Origin: Azolla caroliniana
Taxonomy: Eukaryota; Polypodiophyta
Assembly: GCA_043228905.1 (NCBI GenBank)
Contig: JBHGNT010000009.1
Span: 12,834,001 to 12,898,000 of the forward strand
Direction: 5' to 3'
Length of the DNA stretch: 64,000 nt
Shown here: positions 20,519 to 31,319 of the stretch, piece by piece
Position numbering within the stretch: the stretch's first letter is position 1
Layout of the letters: every line of letters begins with the position of its first letter
Notes under the pieces: model-generated
The model's database searches: none
What the model saw: the letters and a program-made list of their open reading frames with translations, nothing else
What the model was told of the DNA's origin: nothing
Translations under genes and position numbers: made by a program

Positions 20519-22293
20519 TTAAGAATCTGGGGCAAGCTCTAGAGCTGAAATTCCATAAGGACCAAGTTCGATCTCCAACCATTCACGTTCTCGTATCCAA
20601 TCGCTTCTTGCCTTGGATTTCCCTTCGGCAAAATCAGGTGATTGATTCGAACCCATAGTTATAGTATGCTCTCTTTTTGTCCTCCATTTCTTCTTCATTT
20701 TTGCTTGTATCACATTAGAACAGAGGCTTGAAACATTTATGCTATTTGAACTACTAATTGCACTACTATGTGCTCCTGAAGTTATATTAGAAGATTTTAT
20801 TAGCCTCTGTTCTCTTTTTATAGACTTTACTAACCGCTTATGCTCTTTCCGTATCTCCTTCTTATGTGCCTTTTCTGCATCCACATCTTTAAAGTTCACA
20901 TGAGATACATCCTCGTGTGGAACAGTTTCTTGTGTATGACTTTCCTCATATCTTACTTGCATTTTAGAAACGCCATAACTAATATCTTTACTGCTTGATT
21001 CTCCATAATGGACGTCGTCATGCTTGTTTCCTCTATGACATGATGTATTGAAAGAGTCAAATCTAACATTCTTGGTTTGTTGTTCCTCCCCCATTGTGCG
21101 TGGCTGGACATTATGAAGACTGTTTCTGGTGGCAATTGATTCAACTTCACTCTTTAAGAAAAAGTATACAGAGAACCGCTTCATACCCACTTTCTTGAAT
21201 CTAAGAGGTTGCAAATCTTCATCTGTTAAAAGATATCGCTGCTTTGCCTCCATCTTAGTCACCAAGGAATATTTCTGACATGCATGCTCACATCTGTGGC
21301 AGCACAAAATCTCATTGAGAATCTTCCGTCATGTCATCGTGATTGTGATCATGCTTATTGTTTGATTATAACCAAGCTGAATGAAATAGGAAAAAAAATG
21401 GATTCTATATATAATCAGACTTTGAACTCTTTCAGAGGCATACCTCTCACAAAGTGGAAAGCGAGAGCTAGATAAGGTGTGTACATATGAAGTATGCTCC
21501 TGACATTCAATGCATCTTCTGTTCTGTTTGCACAAGCAAATAAAGTAAGTTCTAAATAATAATCACTAAACTTCTTCTAAGTAATGGACTTACATCAATT
21601 TTGTGAAGCCCCAACCAATATAATCACTTATTTAAACGCCTTCCCATGTTTTATGTGATTTCTTGTTAACATACAGCATAATCATGCTACTGAAATGCAC
21701 CATGTCAAATTTGATGTCAAAAGAATCATGCATCATATCCTCAAACAAAAGATCCTTCACATGGAACTAGTTTATTTTTGGAAAGTTTTGTGCATTCTAG
21801 TGAATTCCAGAGGTATTTTGGTGTTTCACCCTCTCTCTGCTTGACCTCATCATATCTAGGGATTTCTCGCCCACGCCAGTGGAAATCTATGGGAGCGTGT
21901 ATATATCACTTATCCACAAAGTTACTGCTAACAAGAAACATCATGTGAAGGAATTTCATTTCATTCCCCTTCCATCTTCGTCTTCAGCTTTGATTTTCAT
22001 TTTGATTGTCTTGTTCATTTTCATCTTCACTTTCCACTTCCGAGAAAATTAAAAAAAACCTGTTTATAGCAGAACATTCGATGCCAAGAAGGCCACGGCG
22101 AAGGAGGAGACGTGAAAGGTTCTCGGAGACCCCATTCTAAGACGAAGATTGGGAACCAGAGGTTGTCTGAGGTAGAGACTATAGAGAGCCTCCTGTTGCA
22201 ACAGGAAAGCCTGGCCAGAGAGTCACGATCCAAGAGCGGAAGCACAGAATGGAGCAAAACAGAGTCGGGGATTGATTCCAAGGGTGCCTCCAT
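20519..22293 (-). CDS. F-box protein with XPA-type zinc finger (three exons)
   Basis: Exons, read on the minus strand: 22293-22060, 21523-21444 and 21293-20519. Introns have GT...AG ends and phases that join into 362 codons without a stop. Residues 1-78 form an F-box (MEAPLESIPDSVLLHSVLPL, then LARLSCCNRRL and LWF), which in this family binds SKP1 in an SCF ubiquitin ligase. Residues 82-106 form C-x2-C-x17-C-x2-C (C82, C85, C103, C106), the exact spacing of the XPA DNA-repair zinc finger. It is followed by KYSLVTKMEAKQRYLLTDED, matching the XPA K-x-E-A-K-x-x-Y-L-L motif. The rest is Ser/Lys-rich with a basic segment (KEIRKEHKRLVKSIKREQRL, about 240-260) and a WIREREWLEIELGPYG end. Presumably nuclear; a role in repair or ubiquitination is inference. 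No visible damage. Confidence 0.85.
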
Positions 22294-22342
22294 CGCTGTG
22301 ACAAGCGATCCACGCACGCGCAAGATAAAAAAGAGCGTTAAA

Positions 22343-22398
22343 CTCTCTCTCTCTCTCTCTCTCCTGATGTGAGAAAGAAAGAAAGAAAGAAAGAAAGA
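22343..22398. repeat. CT and GAAA microsatellites in the gene leader/LINE boundary
   Basis: (CT)n at 22343-22363 lies 50-70 bases upstream of the F-box ATG, a common plant leader feature. (GAAA)n at 22373-22398 is probably the 3' tail of the LINE, read as (TTTC)n on its sense strand. Confidence 0.7.
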
Positions 22399-22602
22399 TA
22401 TATTAACGTCTTCTAAGGCCAAAATTGGCCCATGAGACAAATGGTTTACAACAAAAATGGGATATTTACCCATTCATCGAAGTAAAAATAAAAATAAGAT
22501 GAAAAATAGAGTTTAAGCTAAATAGTTCTAAAAAATAACAAACATGTTTTATATAGAAACATGTTCTACTACAATGAAAATGGTGTTATACAATTGTTAT
22601 TT

Positions 22603-25600
22603 TCATTTCCATCCAAGTCTCTCGAAGAGAAGCGGAAGGTCAAAGGGTTGCGATGTGGATGTGGCCCGTGGTCCCCATGTAAGAGGTACCCCAACCATAG
22701 CTTCTAGTCGACGTAGCTCACGTTCCCTTATCTTCTTAATCTTGTCTACTCCGCGTTGACTTGTTTTGAAGCCCAACATTCGAGGGCGTTTCGTTATTCT
22801 TTGCATTTCTGCTTCCTCAAGGGAGAGGCCGAGCGGCGTAAGTGTATCCACATTCATCGTCTCCCCTTGTTCCTGAAAAATTACACTAGTTACATGGTGA
22901 TGAATACTAAGAGGGTTATCGTTAGCACTTTGTAATTTATTCTCCCTATGTTGTTTTAGGTCTAAGATATATCTACCTAGTCTCTTTACATTCGGGGTAT
23001 CTAATAGTTTGGAGAGGGTGGGAGAGGGTCCTAGTATGTCTTGGTATTCCGCTCGTATCTCGGCATAAGTTGGGCATTTGCATGTGAAGTGATACTCATC
23101 CGCTATCTCTATGTGGCATAACCTACATAACCTTTCCTCTCTAGGGACTCTATTAGCCCGACCATTCTCAATCTCAAGTTGGTGAGATGATATCCTAAGT
23201 TGTCCAATGGCCACCCTTAGTGCATTTGATAAGAATGTATCTAAATATCTTGGTCGTGTAATAAAGCCTAGCGTAGAGAAGCGCAAGAAGTGTTCCTTAT
23301 AGTACACCATTTTAGATGGGAGTGGTTCTCGTGGGGTGATCCATTTGTATCGAGTGTAAATTTGCCATATTTCTTGGCGTATCACTTTATTACGATCTTC
23401 GTGAGAGATTAAAGTTTGATCAGTCCCATGGTTGTACTTAAGGGGAGGTAGGTTATTAATGTCTATGCCGTTCGCACGGAGCCAACTCACCACGATGCTA
23501 TACCAAGAGCTAGTGTCGCCAGACACATATAAAGATCGAGACGCCTCAAAGGCTCGACGGGATATCCTATCTTGTGGTTGGCTATGTATCCGATGAATAA
23601 AAACTACCACTTGAAAGAGTGCTTCTACTAACATCGGGGGTAGACTGAACTCAGCTCTAATAATGTCATGTGGTACTGTCGATTTGCTTCGGAGTTGACG
23701 TGATAACATCGTCACTAAAGGTCTCTCTAATTGCGTCCACATGAAAGATGGTAAACCTGGAGCCCATACTACTGATGCATACATGAGGAACGGGGTCACT
23801 AATGAGTCAAAAAGCCATCCCTTAGTCCGTGGCTCTTGAAAGTATGCCTGATGGCATTGTCTCTCTAAGAGTGAGAGGGATGCATACCCTCTCGTTAGCC
23901 TATCTTTGACTGCCTGGGTCATCGAGAATTTACCTGAGCGAGCACTAAAGGTGACTCCCAAGTATACATACGATCCCACTACCTCAACTGGTTTATGAGA
24001 GAGGATTAGGTGACATTGACTCCTAACTCGGGACGATGTATGAAAGATAAGGACTTTAGTTTTCGCTAAATTCACTACCAGTCCTCGTTGTGTACAAAAG
24101 TCATCCAGGGCATTAAGATGCTTTTGTAGGTCGTGTTCCGACTCTGAGAGCAAGACAATGTCGTCTGCGTAGAGTAAGAGACTAACTGGCGTCTCCCCAA
24201 TAGCTACTCCCTTGCCTCCCTTACGAGCAATAAAATCAGTGATCTCATCAATGTAGATCCCAAAAAGAGTCGGTGATAGGGGGCAACCCTGTTTTACACC
24301 AATGGTGCTAGTGAAACAATCGGATAGGCCACCTGGGCATCTTACACACCCAGAGACTTGCTCATATAGGGCATAAATGGCCCAGATCATGTCATCTGGT
24401 ATCTCCAAGCTCTTAAGTCTATCAAACAACCTTTCCCTAGGAACCGTGTCAAAGGCCTTGCGAAAGTCCACAAAGCAACAATATAGTTTCTTCTTACGAG
24501 CCTTTGTCTGGTCAATTAAGCACCTGAGTGTGAAGATATGGTCAATAGTGGAGAAGGCTCGTCTAAAGCCAGCTTGCTCAGGTGCTCGAAGACTTAATGT
24601 TTCCATATAATCACTGAGCTCCGCTTCCATTACTGCACCATATAGTTTAGCGAGCGTATGACCTATCATAACGGTCCTATATGTATTTGGGTCCATTGAG
24701 TCCCCTCCTTTATGTATAGGGGCCACTGTGTTCATGGCCCATTGTGGTGGAAAACCCTCGGCGAGGGCGCGGTTGAAGATTAGAGTGAGAAGGGGGGCTA
24801 GGCACTCTCGAGCATATATGATGTGCTCGGCACACAATCCTGTGTGGTCCATGGATTTCCTATGTTGTAATTTTTTGATGACCTTCGTGACCCTAGAGGT
24901 CGTGAAAAGTGTCCCCATGGTAGGTCGAGGTGTGGAGGGCATTGGAATGGGTGGTTGGTTCGGGACATGGTAGAGTCTCTCAATATATGTGTGCCAAATA
25001 TTGGGATCCTCGATGGGTGTTTGTGGTCTCGGTTCCCGTAGCCTCTTCCATGCGAGGGCACAATCCCTACTCATGAGCATATGGTAGAGTTCCCAATATT
25101 GAGATGCTTCCCAAGCCCGTCTTTTACGACGTGTCATCTTGCGCATCTCTTTGCGAGCCTGTACTGAGGAAATAGTACCACTAAGCCGCGATACTTTAAG
25201 TTGTCTATACAACTCTCTACAATCCTCATCATACCACTTGTTCTATGGCATAGACCCAACTCTACTATGATTGGAGTCTTTCGTGTATGGGAAGCTACTA
25301 GTTGCTGCTGAGTGGAGGATGTGTGTGAGTTCTGTAGTGAGGTGCTCTAAAGGCAAGGAAGAATCAAAAGAGGAGAGATGCGCTTGAACATGTCGAGAAT
25401 AGATGTCAGCGAGCTCATGCGTGAAATGGATTATAGTGCGATGGGTTGGTTTACTAGAGTTGGTGGCGTGGGAGGCGTCACATTTTAGCTCAAAGTATAG
25501 GAAGCTATGGTCTGCGCCAATGGGGCATGGGGCCACCCGGAAGGAGCTAACCATGTGGGTAGCTTCAGGGCGTCCTATTAGGTAATCAACTGTGCTTTCC

Positions 25601-26316
25601 CCTCCTCCATGTGGGAAACATGTGAGCTCTTCCGAGCCCGGCCACTTGGCTAAGCCATTATATATGATCATCTGGTGTCGGCTTCCAAGTTCAAGCAGAT
25701 GATGGCCAAAGCTTGTGGCGTCCGCACCTTGATCTTTTGATGTACGTGTTATGCCTAAGGCTAAAGGGTCGACATTCACCATTTCTAGGTTTCTATCCAT
25801 CTGAAATATTGTGCATTGGCGGGATTGGGTTCTCGCATTGAAATCTCCTACAAGGAAGACTTCCCCTTGAGAAGAATATCGGATTATGTCATCCAATAAA
25901 GGTTCGTATGGAGAAGGCCCATGTGGCGTTCCTTCATCAACTATACTCGCCACTCCAGCCATATTATACCGAGATCCTTTCGGGGGGAAGTAACAAATGG
26001 CAATAAATATCACCTGATCTTTGCTAGTGAGTACTTTCACCCACATAAAACGGGCTTCTGGGTCTTTCTTTAGTATTTCTATCCTACTATGTATCTCTCT
26101 CCGAAATAATATCGCAACCCCTCCAGACCCTCTAGTAGTGTGTCGACGTGAGGTTTGTCTAAAGACAGATTCCCAACGAAAACCATCAACTCGTGGTAAT
26201 CCTCGATTTGGACTTTGATGTGTTTCTACCAAAAAAAGTATATCAGATACCCTCAAAATCTCCTCTAGACGGCCAGGGTGTGTCCAAAGTGCACCGTTAC
26301 AATTCCATAAACTCAT
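22603..26316 (-). pseudogene. LINE ORF2: endonuclease-reverse transcriptase, one stop codon
   Basis: The first ATG (26316, MSLWNCNGAL) lies 36 bases after the ORF1 stop. Residues 1 to about 230 are an apurinic-type endonuclease: WNCNGA, FLVETHQS, VGDFNAR, the STVDYLIGR block and GADHSFLYF supply the expected Asn, Glu, Asp and His residues. The reverse transcriptase has FVDFRKAFDTVPRERL, GVKQGCPLSPTLFGIYIDEI and the catalytic LLYADDIVLLS. A Cys-rich motif follows (CRLCHIEIADEYHFTCKCPTY). The only defect is an in-frame TAG at 25243-25245 (after SMP, before NKWYDEDC), probably from CAG. Otherwise 1238 codons are open, indicating a recent insertion. Confidence 0.92.
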
Positions 26317-26352
26317 CCTAAGTCTATTATTTGTCACATGGGCCACACGCCG

Positions 26353-27144
26353 TCAATTGGCAGCGCGATCATTTATTATGACCCGTCCGTCTCGGTAGAA
26401 GGCACGATGCCCCTCTTTACGAGCTTGTATGACTCGCGGCATACAAGTTTTACGATGCTCAATTTGCATCTTGGTCAAGTCTTCATCGAGGTAGATGGGC
26501 TCCCCGCCCAATCCTCGAAGAATTGGTCTCTTTTTAAAAAAGGCGATTCTAGATTCCGAGTCCTTAAATTGAAGAACTAAAGCTCTTTTCCTAGTGGTGT
26601 CACGCCCTACCCTCCAAGTTTTAGTGATTGGTAGGGCTTCATATCCCAACATTTTACCCAAGGTTTGTGCATCTTCGTCGGGAGATGCCCCTTCCTTGAG
26701 CCCAGTAACTCGTACATTTAGGCGTCGAGCTTGACGCATTTTTTCCTCCTCGAGGGTAGTGTTTACAATATTTTCGTCCTTTAGTTCTTTTTTAATATTA
26801 TGTTTTACTACATCAACCCACCCAGTTTTTGCTAGTTCTATATCACTTTTAACCTCTTCTTTAACTTTTTTTATCTCGTCCTTAATATCCTCTAGAGAAG
26901 ATATTTCACCATCTTCCCTAGATGTTTCAAGGTCCTTAATTCGTTTTTGAAGGTTTACGTTATCTACCTTAAGTTTCGCTACTTCAGCAATAAGCAATTC
27001 TCTTTCTTCCTTATCTTTTTGTTTTTCAGCTTCAATTTCTTTCACCCATTTTTCCATTTTAACGAACCGGTTAAGGACATCTAAAAAATCTTCCTTACTT
27101 ATAATTTCTTCGTTTGTTTCCTTATGGTTTCGTCGAGAAGTCAT
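26353..27144 (-). CDS. LINE ORF1 protein (coiled coil plus RRM-like domain)
   Basis: 263 codons from the ATG at 27144 (MTSRRNHKETNEE). Residues of about 15-130 are a Glu/Lys-rich coiled coil (FVKMEKWVKEIEAEKQKDKE, DIKDEIKKVKEEVKSDIELA). From about 138 comes an RRM-like domain beginning ARRLNVRVTGLKEG, with WRVGRD, RALVLQFKD and FFKKRPILRG. A C-terminal segment contains IYLDEDLTKMQ, RKTCMPRVIQARKEG and YRDGRVII. This is the trimeric nucleic-acid chaperone architecture of L1-type ORF1p, not the zinc-knuckle form of many angiosperm LINEs. The frame is intact. Confidence 0.85.
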   Translation of the reverse strand: MTSRRNHKETNEEIISKEDFLDVLNRFVKMEKWVKEIEAEKQKDKEERELLIAEVAKLKVDNVNLQKRIKDLETSREDGEISSLEDIKDEIKKVKEEVKSDIELAKTGWVDVVKHNIKKELKDENIVNTTLEEEKMRQARRLNVRVTGLKEGASPDEDAQTLGKMLGYEALPITKTWRVGRDTTRKRALVLQFKDSESRIAFFKKRPILRGLGGEPIYLDEDLTKMQIEHRKTCMPRVIQARKEGHRAFYRDGRVIINDRAAN

Positions 27145-27295
27145 CTTGTAATTCAAAAGATAAAGAAAGAAAAAGACAAAAGGACAGAAAAAACTTAGCC
27201 GAGCATCGACGTCTTTCGCGCTAGATATGAGTGTAGAAGCACATGTATGCTTGTTTCAGCCGGTGACGTCGTCCGGTAAGTGAAGTACCACGATG

Positions 27296-27640
27296 AAGGG
27301 CAACGGCTACACACGATAAAAGCGGCCAAGAATCGAGGACGGCGACAATCGGCAAACAACACGCCCAAGAACGACGGTAGACGAAAGAAGATGGCAACGG
27401 TGACGGCGACGGCGACAGTCGGCAGACGGCAGACGGCAGACGGCGGCAGCAGACGACGACGACCGTTGACAAACGACGGAGACGGCGGCGACAGTCGGCA
27501 GACGACGGCGACGACGATAGCAGGCGACGGCGGCGTCAGCAGCAGCAGCGACAACAAGCGGCGTCGTCGGCAGCAGGAGACGGCGGCGACAGCAGGCGAC
27601 GCGGCTGCAGACGACGGCGGCAGCAGATGACGGCCACGTA
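27296..27640. repeat. GAC/GGC triplet-rich tract, LINE 5' region
   Basis: Degenerate ACGGCGAC and GGCAGAC repeats such as ACGGTGACGGCGACGGCGAC. Several open frames cross it on both strands, but all are products of the repeat. It probably belongs to the LINE 5' UTR/promoter. Confidence 0.6.
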
Positions 27641-27660
27641 ACGGTCCGAGACAACAGGCG

Positions 27661-28561
27661 ACAAGTTAAGGCGACAATGTATGTACATACATACATATGC
27701 CCCAACAAAAGTTCAAGAGTCCGAGATATGTATATGTATATATAATCTGCGCTCGCTCTGCTTTGCTCTACCTTTGATCACCTTCAACACTATTATGCTT
27801 TCCACACATCTTCGGTCAAACACAATCCTTGTACGAATTTCTCTTACAATCACAATGTGCACTCTTGATTGCAACATTTATTGGTAAATTTCTTGATCAT
27901 CGAGAGTTGCTACTCTCACTTTCACATGTATTACGTGAAATGTAATATTTTTGGACTCATGGGTCATATTTAATCTCCAAAGACAATAATAAATTCTATC
28001 TATCCCTATTTTCTTAAGATACCAAATTACCACCTAAGTTTCCATGAATGTAGGCGTGTGTGCGCGTGCATTGCCTTGCCATCATCTTAACAAACGAGAT
28101 GTTGCACTTTGATGGTTCTCTGAGAACGAAGGGGGTGAATGTTCTTGTAAAGAGTTAGAAACGAGTTACAACTCAATTCAATTGGGTGTTTCTGCCCTTT
28201 GGATGGATGAACAATCACATGTGGCCGCCAAAATACCAAGTGAAATAGCGAAGAGTCTTGAATCTACCTACTCTGACACAAAATTGCTAAGGTTGCTCTA
28301 CCACTCCATGTTCACGAACTAATGCATAGTCTCTCACTTTCCTTTCTCAAGGCCATTCAATAGCATATAAATGACTACTCCCTTGATTAATTTTGATCAC
28401 TCAATTGTTGACCGGTCGTCAAATTCAAAGAGATGGCATATGGATATATATACACCTTGATTTTTCCATTGATTATATTCTAGTATATGGGTAGGTTGTT
28501 CTATGCTTACCTTGTTCACAAACACAAATTATAGAATGTAAAGCATTTTGTTGTAGACCTA
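27661..28561. other. AT-rich intergenic sequence, no gene recognised
   Basis: Starts with a GTATGTACATACATACATATG microrepeat, then ordinary AT-rich sequence. No reading frame of note and no repeat arm was seen. Confidence 0.5.
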
Positions 28562-28566
28562 AAACA

Positions 28567-29231
28567 TGTCGGGAACTCAACGCTCCTTATACCCAACGCT
28601 CGGCCACAACCGAGCCTCTTCAATACACAGGAAACAGGAAACGAAAACACGCGACACAAAGGAGAGAGAAAAAAAAGGGTACACAGAATGTTTACGTGGA
28701 AAACCCAAAGAGGGAAAAACCACGACAGCCCACAGGCTGCAAACTATCACTAAGTTGGAATGTACAAAAACAGTGAGTTCACAAAAGCAACGACCTTGTG
28801 CTCACGATCTTCGCCACAAGCAGCGGTTACAACAGAGGCAACGACCTCTTTCTCTCTCTCTCTCACTCTGTACACTATTACGTGCTCTCTCTTCTTCTTG
28901 CACCAACAAGAAAAGTAACAACCACACAATTAGTTTTGCCCTAAGTCATATTTATACTAATATGACTTTTCGGCTATTTACAAATATAGCCACAATGGGC
29001 TCTCAGAAACATATTTACGAATATGTCTCTTCCTCCGGTTCATACCGGGTCTGCACCATCCGGCTCTCCGTAGCCAGGTACTCCTCATCCGGTTCATACC
29101 GGGCCTGTATCATCCGGCTCTCCGTAGCCGGGTACTCCTCATCGGGTTCATACCGGGCCTGTATCATCCAGCTCTCCGTAGCCGGGTGCTCCTCGTACCG
29201 TTTCCCATCCGGAGGGACCTGTCTCCCAACA
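28567..29231 (-). repeat. Copia solo LTR with perfect target duplication
   Basis: 665 bases, TGTCGGGAAC to TCTCCCAACA. Target duplication AAACA at 28562-28566 and 29232-29236. It carries about three copies of a 54-base tandem unit (CCGGGTACTCCTCATC...CTCTCCGTAG) near 29035-29190 and a TATA-type TAAGTCATATTTATACTAAT near 28950. Same family as 37039-37714 and 57583-58247. Confidence 0.93.
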
Positions 29232-29253
29232 AAACATGGGGATCTCGAAACAA

Positions 29254-29800
29254 GCTCAAAACATGGTTGGGACAAGAGAGATCAAGCCAAAACAATATTT
29301 CATTATCATTAAATAATTGTATACGTGATTACGAGAAGGGTTTATTACAAGCTCCTTAGAGCAAAGATAATTAGAGAATGAGAGAGAGTGAAATCCAAAA
29401 CTGAGAATCAAGGAACTCGTCAATGAAAATAAGGAGAACCTCCTCCGTATATACGACAAGGGGTGCCTAGTCGTTATGCCAAGAGCTATCTATTGCGTTC
29501 CCCTAACGTTCGGCCAAGCGATGGCTATTGGGCTCCCCTGTGTGTGGTCCTTGGGACTGGGATGTTGGGGTTGTCCCAACTGTATTAGGGAGTGCTCACT
29601 ATTTTGGGATTGTTTGGGATTGTCCCAACCCAAACCTTTCTTTAGTTTGTCCCAACTCTGTTTTGGACTTCTTGCTAGTTGGGACTACATGGGTGCACCT
29701 CCAACCTAAGGTGGCGCCTTCTTTGGGATTGGGACCGGGCCCCTTGGTGAGTCCCAATTCAGTTTGGGGCCATGTTCTGATTTTGAGAAATGTCATTTCA
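29254..29800 (-). repeat. LTR-like fragment, TTGGGACAA family, minus orientation
   Basis: Shares GGTGGCGCCTTCTTTGGGAT and CCTTGGTGAGTCCCAATTCA-type text, inverted, with 30185-30300. On the minus strand a TATATACGGAGG promoter-like word follows near 29450. Borders unclear. Confidence 0.45.
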
Positions 29801-30184
29801 AAGTCATTGAACCTAAACCCAACCCATAATTTCTGTTTAAAGATACTCCATTCAATTTATATCAATTTACAAACGACTTTCAAAATTTATGCTTCTCTTC
29901 TAGAAGGCACTTTACAATACATAGTATGTAGATTATTCAAATGCTAGCTCTTTTTAGGTTTCTCTCTAAAAAGGGCACAATGAAAAAAGGGAACCAACTT
30001 GGAATTTCATGCTAGTTAAACATTTCGAAATGCCACAATCCTAGATTGTAGTATGGAAGGAGCCTAGTATGAGGGTGCTTATATCTATCTATGTGTGCAA
30101 AAATGAGTAGGGACACAAAGTTGAACATGAACATGGTTTAACGAACTTGGAGTTTATTATATTGTCTACATAAGAATCTTTCTC

Positions 30185-30400
30185 TGTGGTGTCCCTAGGT
30201 TGTCCCAACTAGGACACAGTCCCAATCTGAATTGAGATTCACCAAGGGGGCCAATCCCAGTCCAAAAGAAGGTGTCACCTTGGGTTGGGACAACCCAATC
30301 CCAACAGGTAGTTCCAAGGGGGACCACCCAACGGCTGGTCCCAACATCTAGCCACCCCAATAGCTAGTCCCAACGGCCATATTTGGCTTATATAAGTGTT
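30185..30400 (+). repeat. LTR-like fragment, TTGGGACAA family, plus orientation
   Basis: Inverted partner of 29680-29775 and similar to 17960-18130. It ends at a GGCTTATATAAGTG promoter-like word and is cut by the LTR of element G at 30405. Confidence 0.5.
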
Positions 30401-30404
30401 AGGG

Positions 30405-31250
30405 TGTCATGCAAGATTCCGGTCACTAGCGAAAAAGCCCATAGGATGCGTGTGAACAAGGGTTGCATGTGTGCACATGAACAGGGTCTTATATACAAAC
30501 AAATGTAAATATCAAAATATTAATAAGTACAAGACAACATAGTTAATAGGTACTTACGGGCCCGCAGAAAGAGGGAGGAATGGTAGGATGTGATGGCAAA
30601 AAATCATGGGAGAATCTCTGACAGGAACGACGGTCATACCTACTAGTGTAACTAACTCTCCTTGAGCTATAAAAGGAGAGGAAAGAAATTGGTTTGGTGA
30701 GGTCGTTGGGAGAGGAGAAAGTTGTTGTCGGATCGTGCGCCAAAGTGTTATAGGAGTTTCTGTTCTATTGATTCGGTTAGGTGGTATGAGGCCTTTGGTC
30801 ACGTAGGTAGCTCGTGTGCTCCTGACTAGAGGCTCACTAGTCTGTGTGTGTCCATTGAGCTTGACGCTTTGCTAACCGGCTCTCTTTGTCTTCAATTGAT
30901 TATTTGGTATTGTTGTATTCGGGTGCTCTTTTTGTGGTCCCTGCTTTGGTCTCTCTATGGTATGTGAGCATTTGTATCTCGTATGTGGTGTTCGAGGAGG
31001 TGTTGTTGTTCCCTCCTCTGTTTTGTGCCTACCCAATTGTGTATGTGAGCCCATGTGCTCAACTTCCGGAACCCGGTGACAAAGCCGGATCAGATATGGT
31101 TCTACAAGCCTGTGTAGTTAGTATCCAACCTTTGGTAGCCAAGCCGGATAGGCCACTGCAAGCTTAGTAGTAGCTCCTCCTTAGGCTCCGTGGTCCGAGA
31201 CCCCGGTGATCCCGCCCGAGCCGACCTGCAAGCTGCCGAAAACCGCAACA
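30405..31250 (+). repeat. 5' LTR of element G
   Basis: TGTCATGC to CCGCAACA, 846 bases. It contains a TATAAAA promoter word at 30668-30674. The right end is fixed by the primer site four bases downstream; the left end rests on similarity to N1. Confidence 0.65.
30668..30674 (+). promoter_or_regulatory. TATA box of element G
   Basis: GAGCTATAAAAGGAGAGG about 260 bases into the LTR. Confidence 0.5.
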
Positions 31251-31254
31251 TCTT

Positions 31255-31272
31255 TGGTGAACCCAACATGAA
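31255..31272 (+). other. Primer-binding site of element G
   Basis: TGGTGAACCCAACATGAA, like the N1 primer site except for two CpG-decay-type changes. Confidence 0.7.
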
Positions 31273-31319
31273 GGGGTGGCCGGGGAGCTGCAATGTGGGA
31301 AGGCGAGCTAGCAAAGACC

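Larger units (their letters stand above)
22373..27660 (-). mobile_element. L1-like LINE retrotransposon, nearly intact
   Basis: Minus-strand order: GC-rich 5' region, ORF1, a 36-base spacer, ORF2 (endonuclease plus reverse transcriptase), an about 200-base 3' UTR and a (TTTC)n tail. The element inserted 80 bases upstream of the F-box/XPA ATG, in the same direction. Target duplications were not found, and the 5' end is only approximate. Confidence 0.85.

Noticed and set aside
27280-27708. Overlapping open frames on both strands rich in Arg, Gly, Thr and Ala
   Set aside because: They arise from GAC/GGC triplet repeats in the probable LINE 5' region. No conserved motif and frames are open on both strands.
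29035-29190. Regular repeats resembling a CRISPR array
   Set aside because: They are 54-base tandem units without spacers, inside a copia LTR of a plant genome.
29476-29947. Open frames in the Trp/Cys-rich text near 29.5-29.9 kb
   Set aside because: They come from repeated TTGGGAC/GTCCCAA words in an LTR-like fragment. No domain is seen.
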